DNA from: Pseudomonadota bacterium
GTDB lineage: Bacteria; Pseudomonadota; Alphaproteobacteria; Acetobacterales; Acetobacteraceae
Direction of reading: 5' to 3'
NCBI GenBank assembly: GCA_019351895.1
Contig: JABBOH010000012.1
Span: 2,673-66,672, forward strand
Length of the DNA stretch: 64,000 nucleotides
The notes beneath the pieces were generated by a model. The model was not told the DNA's origin, ran no database searches, and worked only from the letters and a program-made list of their open reading frames with translations. How positions within the stretch are numbered: position 1 is the first letter of the stretch; each line of letters starts with the position of its first letter. This document shows positions 8,177 through 17,801 of the stretch, in pieces. The position numbers and the translations under genes are program-made.

Positions 8177-9421
8177 ATGGCCTCGTTCCAAAGCACGGAT
8201 GGCATTCTCGGCCACCTGATGAACCTCAAGCCTCAATCGTTTGGCCGGAACATGCCGGGCATGGGCTCCGGTGAGGCGAGTTCGCTCGCCGAGACGGAGG
8301 CCTTCGGCCCGAATCCCGGCAATCTCCGCATGCTGTCCAACGTCCCGGAGGGGCTCGGAGGGGACGCGCCGCTCGTTGTCGTGCTGCATGGCTGCGGCCA
8401 GACCGCCGCCGAATACGATTCAGGCGCCGGCTGGTCGACGCTTGCCGACCGCTTCGGCTTCGCCCTGCTGCTGCCCGAGCAGCGGCGCGCCAACAACAGC
8501 CAGGGCTGCTTCGACTGGTTCCAGTCGGAGGACATCACCCGCGGCGCGGGCGAGGTCGCGTCCATCGCGGCCATGATCGGCACCATGATCGAAAAGCACG
8601 GGCTGGACCGCCGCCGCGTCTTCGTGACCGGGCTCTCGGCCGGCGGCGCGATGACCGCGGCGCTGCTCGCGACATATCCCGATCTTTTTGCAGGTGGCGC
8701 CATCATCGCCGGGCTGCCCTTCGGCAGCGCGAGCACTGTGCCTGAAGCTTTCGGCGTGATGGGCCAGGGCCGCATCCGCTCGCCGCGCGAACTCGGCGAC
8801 CGGGTGCGCGGCGCATCCGCCTATCGCGGGGACTGGCCGACCGTCTCCATCTGGCAGGGCTCGGCGGATACCACCGTCAACCCGGTGAACGCCGAGGAGT
8901 TGCGCAAGCAATGGGCCGATGTGCACGGCGTGACGGATGCCCGCGCCGAGGAAAGCGTCGTCGATGGCGCGCGCCATCGGGCATGGCGCTCTCCCGGGGG
9001 GCGCGTCGTTCTCGAGACCTATGTGATCAACGGCCTCGGCCACGCGACGCCGATCGACCCTGAGGCGGCCGAAGAGGACGCGCAGTGCGGCACCGGGTCG
9101 GCGAGCCGCTTCATCGTGCCCGCCGGGATTTCGTCCTCCTACCGGATCGCCGAAAGCTGGGGCCTGATCGGACACCGCCGCGCTACGGCGCGACCGGCAG
9201 AACAGCCTGCCAAGGCGGCACCCCGGGATGATGGGCCGTTACTCGGCAAGGGTGCGCCGCGCCGGGACGCGCCGCCTCCGCACATGCCGATCTGGCAGGA
9301 CCTGCTGCCGGGCGGCAAGGGCGGCATGCAGGATGTCATGGGGCGTCTGGGCGAACCGGCGGCTCTGGTGGGTAAGGTTCTGCGCTCAGCCGGTCTGATG
9401 GGCGGCGGCAAAAAGCCCTGA
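8177..9421 (+). CDS. PHB-depolymerase-family esterase
   Basis: 414 residues. The core (about residues 45-310) is an alpha/beta-hydrolase of the extracellular PHB depolymerase/feruloyl esterase type, with the oxyanion motif HGCGQT at about 71-76, nucleophile Ser154 in GLSAGG, an Asp in the SADTTVNP segment and the catalytic His in NGLGHATP. Family members cleave polyhydroxybutyrate or ester-linked plant phenolics. The last 80 residues are proline- and charge-rich and look disordered. No signal peptide is seen; the N-terminus instead resembles the short leader of intracellular members. A phasin gene lies 19 kb away, so polyester metabolism is plausible for this organism but not proven for this enzyme. 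Confidence 0.8.
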   Translation: MASFQSTDGILGHLMNLKPQSFGRNMPGMGSGEASSLAETEAFGPNPGNLRMLSNVPEGLGGDAPLVVVLHGCGQTAAEYDSGAGWSTLADRFGFALLLPEQRRANNSQGCFDWFQSEDITRGAGEVASIAAMIGTMIEKHGLDRRRVFVTGLSAGGAMTAALLATYPDLFAGGAIIAGLPFGSASTVPEAFGVMGQGRIRSPRELGDRVRGASAYRGDWPTVSIWQGSADTTVNPVNAEELRKQWADVHGVTDARAEESVVDGARHRAWRSPGGRVVLETYVINGLGHATPIDPEAAEEDAQCGTGSASRFIVPAGISSSYRIAESWGLIGHRRATARPAEQPAKAAPRDDGPLLGKGAPRRDAPPPHMPIWQDLLPGGKGGMQDVMGRLGEPAALVGKVLRSAGLMGGGKKP

Positions 9422-9451
9422 GGCTCCTCGCCTCGTCATCATTCGTGTCGA

Positions 9452-9476
9452 GATGCGCGGCTGCTCGCCGCGCATC
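9452..9476. terminator. Hairpin between convergent genes
   Basis: A perfect 10-bp stem (GATGCGCGGC / GCCGCGCATC) with a 5-base loop lies between the convergent esterase and shc stops. No T-tract follows on either strand, so termination efficiency is uncertain. Confidence 0.5.
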
Positions 9477-9486
9477 GGAACCTGCC

Positions 9487-11390
9487 TTAGAAGCCCCAGG
9501 CGACTTCCCGCGAATTGCCCTGCCGCAGATTGCGGAACCGGGACATCGCCATGAGCGGGAAGAACAGGCGGTAGCCGTGATAGCGAAGGTAGAACACGCG
9601 CGGGAAACCGACCGCGTTGTACGGCATCTCCTCCCACTCGCCGTCGGGCTTCTGCTGCGAGGCGAGCCAGCCGATGCCGCGCATCACCGCCTCATGATCC
9701 GCCTCGCCCGCCGCCATCAGTCCCCAGGAGGCGCGCCCTCGTAGCTTGCGCAATCCTCGCCCCATCCGCCCTCGGGCCGCTGCTTCTCGATCAGCCACGC
9801 GACCGCCCGCCGCACCATCGCGTCGTCATGCGACACGCCAGCGGCATTGAGCGCGCAAAGAACCGACCATGTGCCGTAGATGTAGTTCGTGCCCCAGCGT
9901 CCGAACCAGCAGCCCTCGGGCAGTTGATCGCTCCGCAAATAGGCGATGCCGCGGGCAATCACCGGTGCGTCCTCGGCATTTCCAAGCTGGGCCAGGAACG
10001 AGACGCACCGCGCCGTCACATCCGCGGTTGGCGGGTCAAGCAGCGCGCCGTGATCGGCGAAGGGGATGTGGTTGAGGTAGCCATGCGTGTTGTCGGCGTC
10101 GAACGCGCCCCAGCCGCCGTTGCGGCTTTGCATGCCGATAATCCAGTGGCGCGCCTTCTCGACCGCGTCGGCATGGGCCGGATCGCCGTTCCGATGCAGC
10201 AGCATGCCGACGACGGCCGTGTCGTCCACATCCGGATAGTGGTCGTTGTTGAACTGAAATGCCCAGCCGCCGGGCGGCACGTCCGGCTTGATCTCGGCCC
10301 AGTCGCCGCGCACCTCGGTGATCTGCTTCGTGACGAGCCAGGCCGCCGCACGCTCGACCTCCTCAGCACCAAGCCCCGCGCCTGGACCCTGGGCCTCGGC
10401 CATGGCGTGGGCGGCGAGACCGGTATCCCAGATCGGAGAGAAACACGGCTGGCAATAGGCTTCCTCGTCCTTGACCGTGACGAGGTTGCGCACCGATTGC
10501 CAGGCGATCGCGGCCTGCGGATGCTCCGGCGGATAGCCGAGCACGTCGTACATCATCACCGAATTGGCCATCGCCGGGTAGATCGCGCCCAGCCCATCCT
10601 CGCCGTTGAGGCGCTCGCCGACCCAGCGCACCGCCTCCTCGATATGTTTCTGCCGGCGATCCTTCGAGAAACGCGGCTCGGCCTTCTGCATCACGGCGTC
10701 GACCGTCTTGAAGAAGCGGCCCCAGCCGCTGCGGTATGGGCCGCGAATCCAGTCGGTGACGAGTTCGGGCGGCGTCGCGAACAGTTCCTGGACCCTGATC
10801 CCTCGCGGATTGCGGGCCTGGGGCTTGAGCGCCATCAGCACGAGCAGGGGCACGACGACGGTGCGCGACCAGTAGCTGATCTTGAGCAGGTGGAAGGGGA
10901 ACCATTTCGGAAGGCCCATGATCTCGACCGGCATCACCGGAACCGCGCGCCACGGCACCTCGCCGAATAGCGCGAGCTGGATGCGGGTGAAGACGTTGGT
11001 GCGTTCCGCGCCGCCGGCGGCCAGGATCGCCTTCCGGGCGCGCGCCATGTGCGGGGCGGCCGGATCGTCTCCCAGCGCCTTCAGAGCGAAATAGGCCTTC
11101 ACGCTCGCGGAAATGTTGAACGCGCCACCGTGGTAGAGCGGCCAACCGCCATGCTCGCCCTGGATGCGGCGGAGATAGACGCCGATCTTGGCCTGCAGTT
11201 CGTTGTCGATGCGGTCGAGGTAATGCTCGAGCAAAACGTATTCGGCGGGAATTGTGGCATCCGCCTCCAGTTCGAACACCCAATGCCCGTCGGACCTCTG
11301 GTGGCCGCGCAGAGCGCGCTCAGCCCGCTCGATGGCGGTCTCCAGATCGTCCGTTTCGATGGCGGTGTCAAAGCTGATATCGTGCGGCAT
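9487..11390 (-). pseudogene. shc: Squalene-hopene cyclase gene broken by an internal deletion and frameshift
   Basis: The first 557 codons read as squalene-hopene cyclase: QW-type repeats (for example GHWVFELEAD, GGWGAF, GGWGED) and the catalytic acid motif DVDDTA at about residue 392. After GGWGEDCASYEG (near 9740) the frame runs into a TGA at 9717. The expected sequence resumes in another frame at WGLMAAGE and continues to the normal end RYHGYRLFFPL...VAWGF. Family members have about 20 more residues between these points, including the conserved PSTASQTA-type segment, so a deletion not divisible by three is the simplest cause. The C-terminal part normally closes the active site, so the product is probably inactive. 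ATG at 11390 follows AAGG; an earlier ATG at 11405 overlaps the hpnE stop. It is the last gene of the hpn operon. Confidence 0.85.
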
Positions 11391-11397
11391 TGTTGCC

Positions 11398-12688
11398 TTA
11401 TACATGCCTCAGGAGGAAGCGCGCTGCGGTCTCACCCGATCTAATGGTGCCCTCGATGGTCGCTGGCAACCCGGTGGCCGTCCAGTCGCCCGCGAGCGCG
11501 AGGTTAGCAAGTCCCGCCCCATCCACCGCAGGTCTGCGTTTTTGCTGCATTGCAGTAGCGGCGAAGGTCGCGCGCTTTTCCCGAACCACACGGCATTGTG
11601 GCATCTCGGGGGCGAGTGTCGGGCAAGCGGCACGCACGTCGGCCCACACGCGCTCCGACAGAGACTCCGGCGGCTCCGCGAGGAAACGGTTCGCGGCGCT
11701 GATGGTGACCGACACGATTCCGGGCTTGATGAACACCCATTCCGCCACTCCGCCGACGATTCCAACGAACGGCGCTTCCCCGGGGGGCGCCTCGGCGCGG
11801 TAGTGAAGGTTCAGGATCGCCTCGAACGCGTCCGGCACCGTCAGCCCCGGCACGAGGTCCGCCGCCACGGGTGCCGGCACCGCCAGCACCACAGCCTCGT
11901 CAGGGCCCAACACCACCGCGCCATCCGCACAGTGTATCACGGATATTTGATCGTCATTTCGCTCCAAACCCTGCATCCGGCGGCCCAGGCGGATGTCGGC
12001 GCCTCGCGCCCGTAGCCAGGCGAGCGCGGGGTCGATGAAACTTTCCGAGAGGCCCTCGCGCGGCACGAGGGGCCGGCAGGCGGCGCCCCCCGCACCCAGC
12101 GTCTGGGCGACGACCGCCTGCATCAGCGAGGCAAGCGCCTCGTCCGGCGCGGTGTTGAGAGCGGCGACGGCCAAAGGCTCGAGCAGCCGGCGATAGATGG
12201 GGCCAGCCCCGCCGAGCGCCTCGGCCACGGTGCCTTGCGCGCCCCGCAGGCGGAGCAAGGCAAGATAGTCGCGCCAGCCGGTCCCGGGGACGCGCCGGTT
12301 CCGATCGAATATCCAGAACGGCATGCGCCCCCGATCGAGCCGGAGCACCCAGCGGGTCCCATCGGCGCGGTCGATGAACGGAAAGACAGGCTCCGGCGGG
12401 CCGACCATGCTGTCGGTTGCGCCGATGCGGGCCAGATAGGCCATCGCGGCACTGTTGCCGGACAGCAGCAGGTGGTTTCCATTGTCGAGGCGGCAGCCAA
12501 GCTCGCGGTCGAAATAAATAGGAGCGGCAACGGCCTCCAGCGGCGGGTGCGGCCTCGTAGATCGAGACCGGGCGTCCCGCCTCGGCCAGCACCATAGCGG
12601 CCGAAAGCCCCGCGAGACCCGCGCCGATGACGTGCACGCGGCCGCCGTGGACACGGCCGCCGGTCGAGCGTCCCGCGCCTGCGCTCAA
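11398..12688 (-). pseudogene. hpnE: Hydroxysqualene dehydroxylase gene broken by a 4-base duplication
   Basis: HpnE converts hydroxysqualene to squalene with FAD. The N-terminus (VHVIGAGLAGLSAAMVLAEAG and then GGRCRSY) is the FAD-binding fold in one frame. The rest (FDRELGCRLDNGNHLLLSGN onward to GDWTATGLPATIEGTIRSGETAA) lies in another frame. At the switch, minus-strand bases read TATT-TATT-TC (plus 12513-12520); removing one TATT gives the expected Ser-Tyr-Phe-Asp. The change is therefore a 4-base tandem duplication. As written, no full-length product can form unless the ribosome slips. The TTG start at 12688 overlaps the hpnD stop. The remaining codons are well kept, so the lesion looks recent. 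Confidence 0.85.
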
Positions 12689-13557
12689 GCGGTCATCATC
12701 CGGAAGCCGAACCATGCCTTCTGCCAGGCCGGCAGCCGCACCCGCTGCTCGGGATGGCGGAAGCCGGACTTCTCCATGCGCGTGAGCAACGCGCGGTAGG
12801 GCGCCGCCATCATCCGCGCGGGTTTCATGGCGCGCTGGTCGCAGAGCCGCATCGCCTCTTCCGCGCCCCGATAGTGGTCACGCGCCAAGGCTGCGAGACG
12901 CCCGCAAAGACGCGGCAAGCCCGGCGACGTGAGGGCCGCCCGAGGATTGGGCGGCACGCCCTCCTCCGCCAGCCACTCGCGCGGCAGGTAGAGGCGGGAC
13001 CGTTCGGCATCCTCGCCGATGTCGCGCAGGATGTTGGTGAGCTGCAGCGCCCGCCCGAGGCAGTAGGCAACCCGGTCGGCGGGGGGCGAAGCGTCACCGA
13101 AGGCCCGCACCGAAAGCCGGCCCACAGCGCTCGCCACGCGGTCGCAGTAGAGGTCGAGCGTCGCCATGGGCGGCGCCACGATCTCGCGCTCCGCATCCAT
13201 CTGCATGCCGTCGATGATGGCGAGGAAGTCCTGCCCGCGCAGGTCGAATTTGCGGGTCGAAAGCAGCAGCATACGGGTCAGCCCGTCATCGGCCCGGCCC
13301 TCGGCGAGCGCGCCGATGCGCTCGCGCCAGCCGTCCAGCGCCTCGCGCTTCGAGACGAGCGAGCCCGGTTCGTCGGCGATGTCGTCGACCACGCGGCAGA
13401 AGGCGTAGATGGCATAGACGGCCGCGCGCCGGTCCGGCGGCAGCATGCGCATGCCGTAGTAGAACGAGGAGCCCGAGCGCCGCACCAGGCTCTCGATGAA
13501 TTCGAGGTCGGCGGGGTCGGCGCCGAGCGGCGGCTGCGGGAGCTTGGCGAGGCTCAT
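12685..13557 (-). CDS. hpnD: Presqualene diphosphate synthase HpnD
   Basis: 290 residues of the squalene/phytoene synthase superfamily. HpnD joins two farnesyl diphosphates to presqualene diphosphate. The first aspartate motif DDIAD is at about residues 58-62 and the second, RDIGED, at about 178-183; the conserved YYGMR and CRVV segments are present. The gene appears intact. Its ATG overlaps the hpnC stop (ATGA) and its stop overlaps the TTG of hpnE, so the operon is translationally coupled. Confidence 0.92.
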   Translation of the reverse strand: MSLAKLPQPPLGADPADLEFIESLVRRSGSSFYYGMRMLPPDRRAAVYAIYAFCRVVDDIADEPGSLVSKREALDGWRERIGALAEGRADDGLTRMLLLSTRKFDLRGQDFLAIIDGMQMDAEREIVAPPMATLDLYCDRVASAVGRLSVRAFGDASPPADRVAYCLGRALQLTNILRDIGEDAERSRLYLPREWLAEEGVPPNPRAALTSPGLPRLCGRLAALARDHYRGAEEAMRLCDQRAMKPARMMAAPYRALLTRMEKSGFRHPEQRVRLPAWQKAWFGFRMMTA

Positions 13558-14414
13558 AGGGCGTAGCCGAGGCTGGCGAGCAGCGCGCCCACGGCATCGC
13601 TCTTGGTGAGCTTGACGCGCCCCGCGAGCGGATCGCCCGCGCGCAGCCGCTTCGTGAGACGGCGGGAGAGGTTGAGGATGATGCCGGTCTCCAGCCGCAG
13701 CCGGCGATCCTTGCAGAGACGCGGCAGCGGCGCGGCCTCGGCGTTGAGCGCGTCGCAGCGGTCGAGCAGCGTATTTAACACCCGGCGCAGCCCGGGGGTT
13801 TCGACCCGCGCGGGCAGGTCGGTCGCAGCCGTCCCGGACGCGCTCATGAGGTCCTCGGGCAGGTAGCAGCGGTCGAGGTCATGCAGGTCCTTCTGGCAAT
13901 CCTGAAGATGGTTGAGCACCTGGAGCGCCGCGCAGAGCGCATCCGAGGGCGGGTGGGTGTCGGCGGCTTCGCCATGGACGTCAAGCACATACCGGCCCAC
14001 CGGCATGGCCGAGAAGCGGCAGTAGTCGAACAGCTCGTCCCAGTTCGCATAGCGCCGCTTGGTCGCGTCCTGGCGGAAGGCCACGAGGAGGTCGGTCGCA
14101 TGACGCGGATCGACCCGCGTTTCGGCGAGGCTCAGGCGGAGCGCGGCGGCGCTGGGCGATCCGCCCTCCCGCTGGCCGAGCAGCACCGCCTCCATGTGGT
14201 CGAGGCGCGCGATCTTCTCCTCGGGCGGCAACACGGGGCTGTCGCCGATGTCGTCGGCGTTGCGGGCGAAGCTGTAATAGGCGTGGACGTGGCGACGGAG
14301 ATCGGGGCGGATGATGGCGCCGACCGGGAAATTCTCGTCGCCGCGATCCTTGCCGGACCAGCTCTCGACGTTCGCGACCTCGTGGGGATCGGCGGCGGCG
14401 GCGTCAGGGCTCAC
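13554..14414 (-). CDS. hpnC: Hydroxysqualene synthase HpnC
   Basis: 286 residues in the same superfamily as HpnD. HpnC turns presqualene diphosphate into hydroxysqualene. The first aspartate motif reads ADDIGD (about 53-58) and the second region NHLQDCQKDL is near residue 170. The N-terminal ENFPVG segment is typical of HpnC. The gene is intact. The GTG start overlaps the hpnB stop (GTGA). With hpnE broken downstream, its product hydroxysqualene would have no obvious local consumer. Confidence 0.92.
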   Translation of the reverse strand: MSPDAAAADPHEVANVESWSGKDRGDENFPVGAIIRPDLRRHVHAYYSFARNADDIGDSPVLPPEEKIARLDHMEAVLLGQREGGSPSAAALRLSLAETRVDPRHATDLLVAFRQDATKRRYANWDELFDYCRFSAMPVGRYVLDVHGEAADTHPPSDALCAALQVLNHLQDCQKDLHDLDRCYLPEDLMSASGTAATDLPARVETPGLRRVLNTLLDRCDALNAEAAPLPRLCKDRRLRLETGIILNLSRRLTKRLRAGDPLAGRVKLTKSDAVGALLASLGYAL

Positions 14415-15553
14415 GATTCACCATTGGAATAGACCCGGTTCTTCCACATGACGCTCCGCCCCCGCATGTGATTGACGGCGGAACCCACCGTCGCCGCCAT
14501 GTAGAATAGCGCGATGAGCGGGAGGAAGATGGCCCAGAGCGGCGACAGGCGATAGCGCCGCAGGCTGGGCAGGAAGCTCGCCGCCATCAGCGCCCATGCC
14601 GCGAGGCCGAACCAGCGCGCCCATCCGTGCCCGAAGATGGCCGCGGCCGGCGGCAGCAGCCAGACGAGCAGCATGCCGAGCACGGTGCCGGCGAGCTTCA
14701 GCGGGGAGAAGCCAAGCTGCACATAGGCGGTGCGGGCGATCATCGCCCAGATATCCGCGAATTCCGGGTATAGCCTGATCGAGCGCGCCCGCGTCGTATG
14801 GCCGAGCCAGATCCGGCCGCCGCTGTGCTTCACCGCGCGGCCGAGTGCCACGTCGTCGATCAGCGCGCCCTGCACGGCGGCGATACCGCCGATACGGTCG
14901 AGCGCGCGACGGCGGATCAGCACCGTGCCGCCCGCCGCCCCGGCCATGCGTCGGCGGGGGTCCGCGACCTCTGCGAAGGGATAGAGAAGCTGGAAGAAAT
15001 AGACGAAGGCCGGCACCAGCGCGCGCTCGGCGAAGCTTTCGCAATGGAGCAACACCATCTCGGAGACGAGGTCGAGGTCCTCGGCCTCCGCTTTCGCGAC
15101 AAGGCGGGCGAGATGATCCGGCTCATGGGTGATGTCGGCGTCCGTCAGCAGCACGAGATCGGCGGTCGTGGCCGCGATGCCCTGGTGTACCGCCCAGAGC
15201 TTGCCGCTCCAGCCCGGCGGTTTCGGCGCGCCCTGCAGGATGGTCAGCGGATGCGGCGCGCCTTGGGCGGCGGCCTCCGCCAAGGCGGCGGTGCCGTCGC
15301 TACTGCCGTCATCGACCAGGAAGACGCGCACCGCAGCACCGCCCGGCAGCACCTGGCGCGTCAGCGAGCCGATGGCGGCGGCGATCGACGGTGCCTCATC
15401 CCGCGCCGGCACGACAATGTCGGCGGCGGGCAACGAATGATTCTCGTAAGGCGGCGGCAGGATGGGGCCCGCCTGCCAATAGCGGCCATGGAACAGGATC
15501 ATGCCGACCCAGACGAGCAGCGCCAGAAGCGTGAGGCTCGCAAGCACGGTCAT
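14411..15553 (-). CDS. hpnB: Hopanoid-associated glycosyltransferase HpnB
   Basis: 380 residues: an N-terminal membrane helix (about 5-24), a GT-A family 2 glycosyltransferase domain with VDDGSSDGT at about 80-88 and the DAD metal motif at about 138-140, then several C-terminal hydrophobic segments. HpnB is encoded in many hopanoid loci, and its exact acceptor remains unclear in the family. The start at 15553 forms an ATGA overlap with the hpnA stop. The open frame upstream of that ATG is only the shadow of hpnA. Confidence 0.88.
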   Translation of the reverse strand: MTVLASLTLLALLVWVGMILFHGRYWQAGPILPPPYENHSLPAADIVVPARDEAPSIAAAIGSLTRQVLPGGAAVRVFLVDDGSSDGTAALAEAAAQGAPHPLTILQGAPKPPGWSGKLWAVHQGIAATTADLVLLTDADITHEPDHLARLVAKAEAEDLDLVSEMVLLHCESFAERALVPAFVYFFQLLYPFAEVADPRRRMAGAAGGTVLIRRRALDRIGGIAAVQGALIDDVALGRAVKHSGGRIWLGHTTRARSIRLYPEFADIWAMIARTAYVQLGFSPLKLAGTVLGMLLVWLLPPAAAIFGHGWARWFGLAAWALMAASFLPSLRRYRLSPLWAIFLPLIALFYMAATVGSAVNHMRGRSVMWKNRVYSNGES

Positions 15554-16554
15554 GCCGTGAGGTATCCGTGGGCCGAGAACCAGCCGATGGCGTCCCGCAC
15601 CGCGTCGCGCGCCGGACGGAAGGTGTAGCCGAGTTCGCGCTCCGCCTTGGCGGACGAGAAATACATCGTCTTGCGCGCCATCTTGAGGTGGTCGCGCGTC
15701 AGCCGCGGCTCGCCACCCGTCACCCGCGCCATCTGCTCGGCGATGATGGCTGCGGGCACCAGCGGCCCGATCGGCAGCCTGACCCGGCGCGTGGCCTTCC
15801 CCGTCACGTCGTCCACGAGCTTCAGGACCTCGCCGAGCGAAACGTTCTCGCCGCCGAGGATATAGCGCTCGCCGACCCGGCCGCGTTCGAGCGCGAGCAC
15901 ATGACCGGCGGCGCAATCATCCACATGCACGACGCAGAGGCCGGTATCGACGAAAGCGGGCATCCGGCCCGTGGCCGCATCCCGGATCATCACGCCCGTC
16001 GGCGTCGGCTTCACGTCTCCAGGCCCGATCGGCGCCGCCGGGTTCACGATGACCACGGGAACGCCTTCATCTGAGAGCTTCAGCGCCACCTGCTCCGCGA
16101 GGAACTTGGACTTTTTATAGGTGCCGACGACCTTGTCATAGGTGATGGGCGTGTCCTCATCGGCCGGAGGCGCGCCACGCGGCGTGAGGCCGAGCGCCGC
16201 CACGCTGCTGGTATAGACGATGCGTTCCACGCCCGCGCTATGCGCCAGACGCAGCAGCGTCTCGGTGGCGTGGACGTTGGTGGCGATCATCGCATCGGGC
16301 TCCGGTACCCAGATACGATAATCGGCCGCCACATGAAAGAGATAGCGGCAATCCTTAACTCCGTCTCTGAGACTGTCGGGATCATTGAGATCGCCCTCGA
16401 CGAGTTCGGCGTCGAGACCCGCGAGGTGCTTCCGCTCGCTGGCGCGGCGGACGAGCAGACGCAAACCGAAGCCGCGAGCCGCGAGCGCGCGGGCAACGGC
16501 GGCGCCGACGAAGCCTGTGGCGCCCGTCACGAAGGCGAGATTATCGCGAGCCAA
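15550..16554 (-). CDS. hpnA: Hopanoid-associated sugar epimerase/dehydratase HpnA
   Basis: 334 residues, extended short-chain dehydrogenase fold with the NAD(P)-binding TGATGFVG at about residues 10-17 and a YKKSK-type active-site segment near 150. It is the first gene of the hpn operon. The TTG at 16554 is chosen because GGAG lies about seven bases upstream and the protein then begins just before the Rossmann motif; the open frame continues upstream without family similarity. The substrate in this family is inferred to be a nucleotide sugar or polyol head group. Confidence 0.88.
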   Translation of the reverse strand: MARDNLAFVTGATGFVGAAVARALAARGFGLRLLVRRASERKHLAGLDAELVEGDLNDPDSLRDGVKDCRYLFHVAADYRIWVPEPDAMIATNVHATETLLRLAHSAGVERIVYTSSVAALGLTPRGAPPADEDTPITYDKVVGTYKKSKFLAEQVALKLSDEGVPVVIVNPAAPIGPGDVKPTPTGVMIRDAATGRMPAFVDTGLCVVHVDDCAAGHVLALERGRVGERYILGGENVSLGEVLKLVDDVTGKATRRVRLPIGPLVPAAIIAEQMARVTGGEPRLTRDHLKMARKTMYFSSAKAERELGYTFRPARDAVRDAIGWFSAHGYLTA

Positions 16555-16589
16555 GGGCCTCTCCTGCGGCAGTTGCAAAGCGGTCGGAA

Positions 16590-16618
16590 TTGGCGAGCCG
16601 GTTCGGCGCCGGTATAGA
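16590..16618 (+). promoter_or_regulatory. Sigma-70-type promoter for the hpnL-like gene
   Basis: TTGGCG at 16590-16595 and TATAGA at 16613-16618 with a 17-base spacer, in the divergent region between hpnA and the hpnL-like gene. The start codon is about 95 bases downstream, and a small C/G hairpin (CGCCCC-TC-GGGGCG) lies in the leader. Confidence 0.5.
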
Positions 16619-16711
16619 AGGCTTCGCCCCTCGGGGCGCAAGCTCCGATCCGGGACGAAGACACGTGGGCAAACCCATAGCCGCCGCTGCGCGACCCCCT
16701 TGCCTCGCGCC

Positions 16712-17728
16712 ATGAAGCGCCTTTCGCTGCTCGTCATGCTGGCGGGAATTCTGCTCGGCATCGTGATGGTGTTCGCCTTCGGCGCGCATCACGTCGTGGA
16801 GGCGTTGCTCTCCATAGGCTGGCGCGGCTTCGCCCTGCTGATCGTGGGGCAGCTCGTCATCACGCTGCCGCTGTCCCTGGCCTGGTTCGCGATTCTGCCC
16901 CGCGCGAAGCCGCGAACCTTCCCCGTTCTCTTCTGGGGCCGGCTTGTACGCGAGGGTGGCGGCCGGTTCCTGCCTTTCCTGCCCGTAGGCGGCTTTGTCA
17001 TGGGCGCGCGGGCCGTATCGCTCGCAGGCGTGCCGATGCCCCTCGCCGCCGCCTCGACGCTTGTCGATGTCGCGGCCGAGTTCAGTGCCGAAGTCCTGTT
17101 CGCCGCCGTCGGGCTCGGCGTGTTGCTGATCTGGCAGCCGCACTCCAACCTCATCATCCCGTTGAGCTGCGGCATCGGCGTGGCCGCACTGGCAGCGACC
17201 ATCGTCATCGCCTTCCCCGGGCGCGGCACGCGGCTGCTGCAGAGGCTCGTGACGCGCATCGGCAAGGGCGAGAGCCAGACGCTCGGCCCACTCGACCGCA
17301 TGGCGGAGCAGTTCGACCGCATCTATGACCGCAAGCTCGCCGTTGCCGCCGCCGTGCTGTGCCACTTCGGGGGCTGGCTCGGTTCCGCCGGCATGACGTG
17401 GCTCGCCTATAATTTGCTCGGCGCTCATATCAGCGGGGCGCAGGCGTTGGGGATCGAGGCGCTGCTCCGCGTGGCGATGAGCCTGACCTTCTTCGTGCCC
17501 GGCGCGGCGGGCGTTCAGGAGGCGGCCTATGCCGGCCTGGGCGCGATCTTCGGGGTGGCGGCAGGTATCTCGGTCGCTGTCTCGCTGCTGATGCGCGCAC
17601 GCGACCTCGTGATCGGACTGCCGGCGCTGCTGCTGTGGCAATGGCTGGAGTTCCGCGGCCTTCGGCAGCACCGTCAGCGCGTTGCGCCTGGCCACGGGGC
17701 ATCCTCGCCATCCGGCGCAGGAGAGTAG
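16712..17728 (+). CDS. HpnL-like membrane protein (LPG synthase transmembrane-domain family)
   Basis: 338 residues, roughly eight hydrophobic segments, matching the UPF0104/lysylphosphatidylglycerol-synthase transmembrane family, which includes HpnL of hopanoid loci. Conserved features seen are the GGRFLPFLPVGGFVMGARA segment and FFVPGAAGVQEAAY near the C-terminus. It probably moves or presents lipids at the inner membrane, but the family function is not settled. It is divergent from hpnA, and this position supports the hopanoid link. ATG at 16712 was chosen because the hydrophobic N-terminus starts there; earlier in-frame codons only mirror hpnA. Confidence 0.75.
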   Translation: MKRLSLLVMLAGILLGIVMVFAFGAHHVVEALLSIGWRGFALLIVGQLVITLPLSLAWFAILPRAKPRTFPVLFWGRLVREGGGRFLPFLPVGGFVMGARAVSLAGVPMPLAAASTLVDVAAEFSAEVLFAAVGLGVLLIWQPHSNLIIPLSCGIGVAALAATIVIAFPGRGTRLLQRLVTRIGKGESQTLGPLDRMAEQFDRIYDRKLAVAAAVLCHFGGWLGSAGMTWLAYNLLGAHISGAQALGIEALLRVAMSLTFFVPGAAGVQEAAYAGLGAIFGVAAGISVAVSLLMRARDLVIGLPALLLWQWLEFRGLRQHRQRVAPGHGASSPSGAGE

Positions 17729-17801
17729 GAAAGGCGGCAGACTTCCGTTCACCAATACGACACTTGCGTTGCGTCTCGTCTTAGCCGCCAAGTGTGATCG
17801 C

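Noticed and set aside
17761-17794. CACTTG...CAAGTG inverted repeat before the type III PKS
   Set aside because: Only 6-base arms separated by 22 bases; too weak to call an operator.
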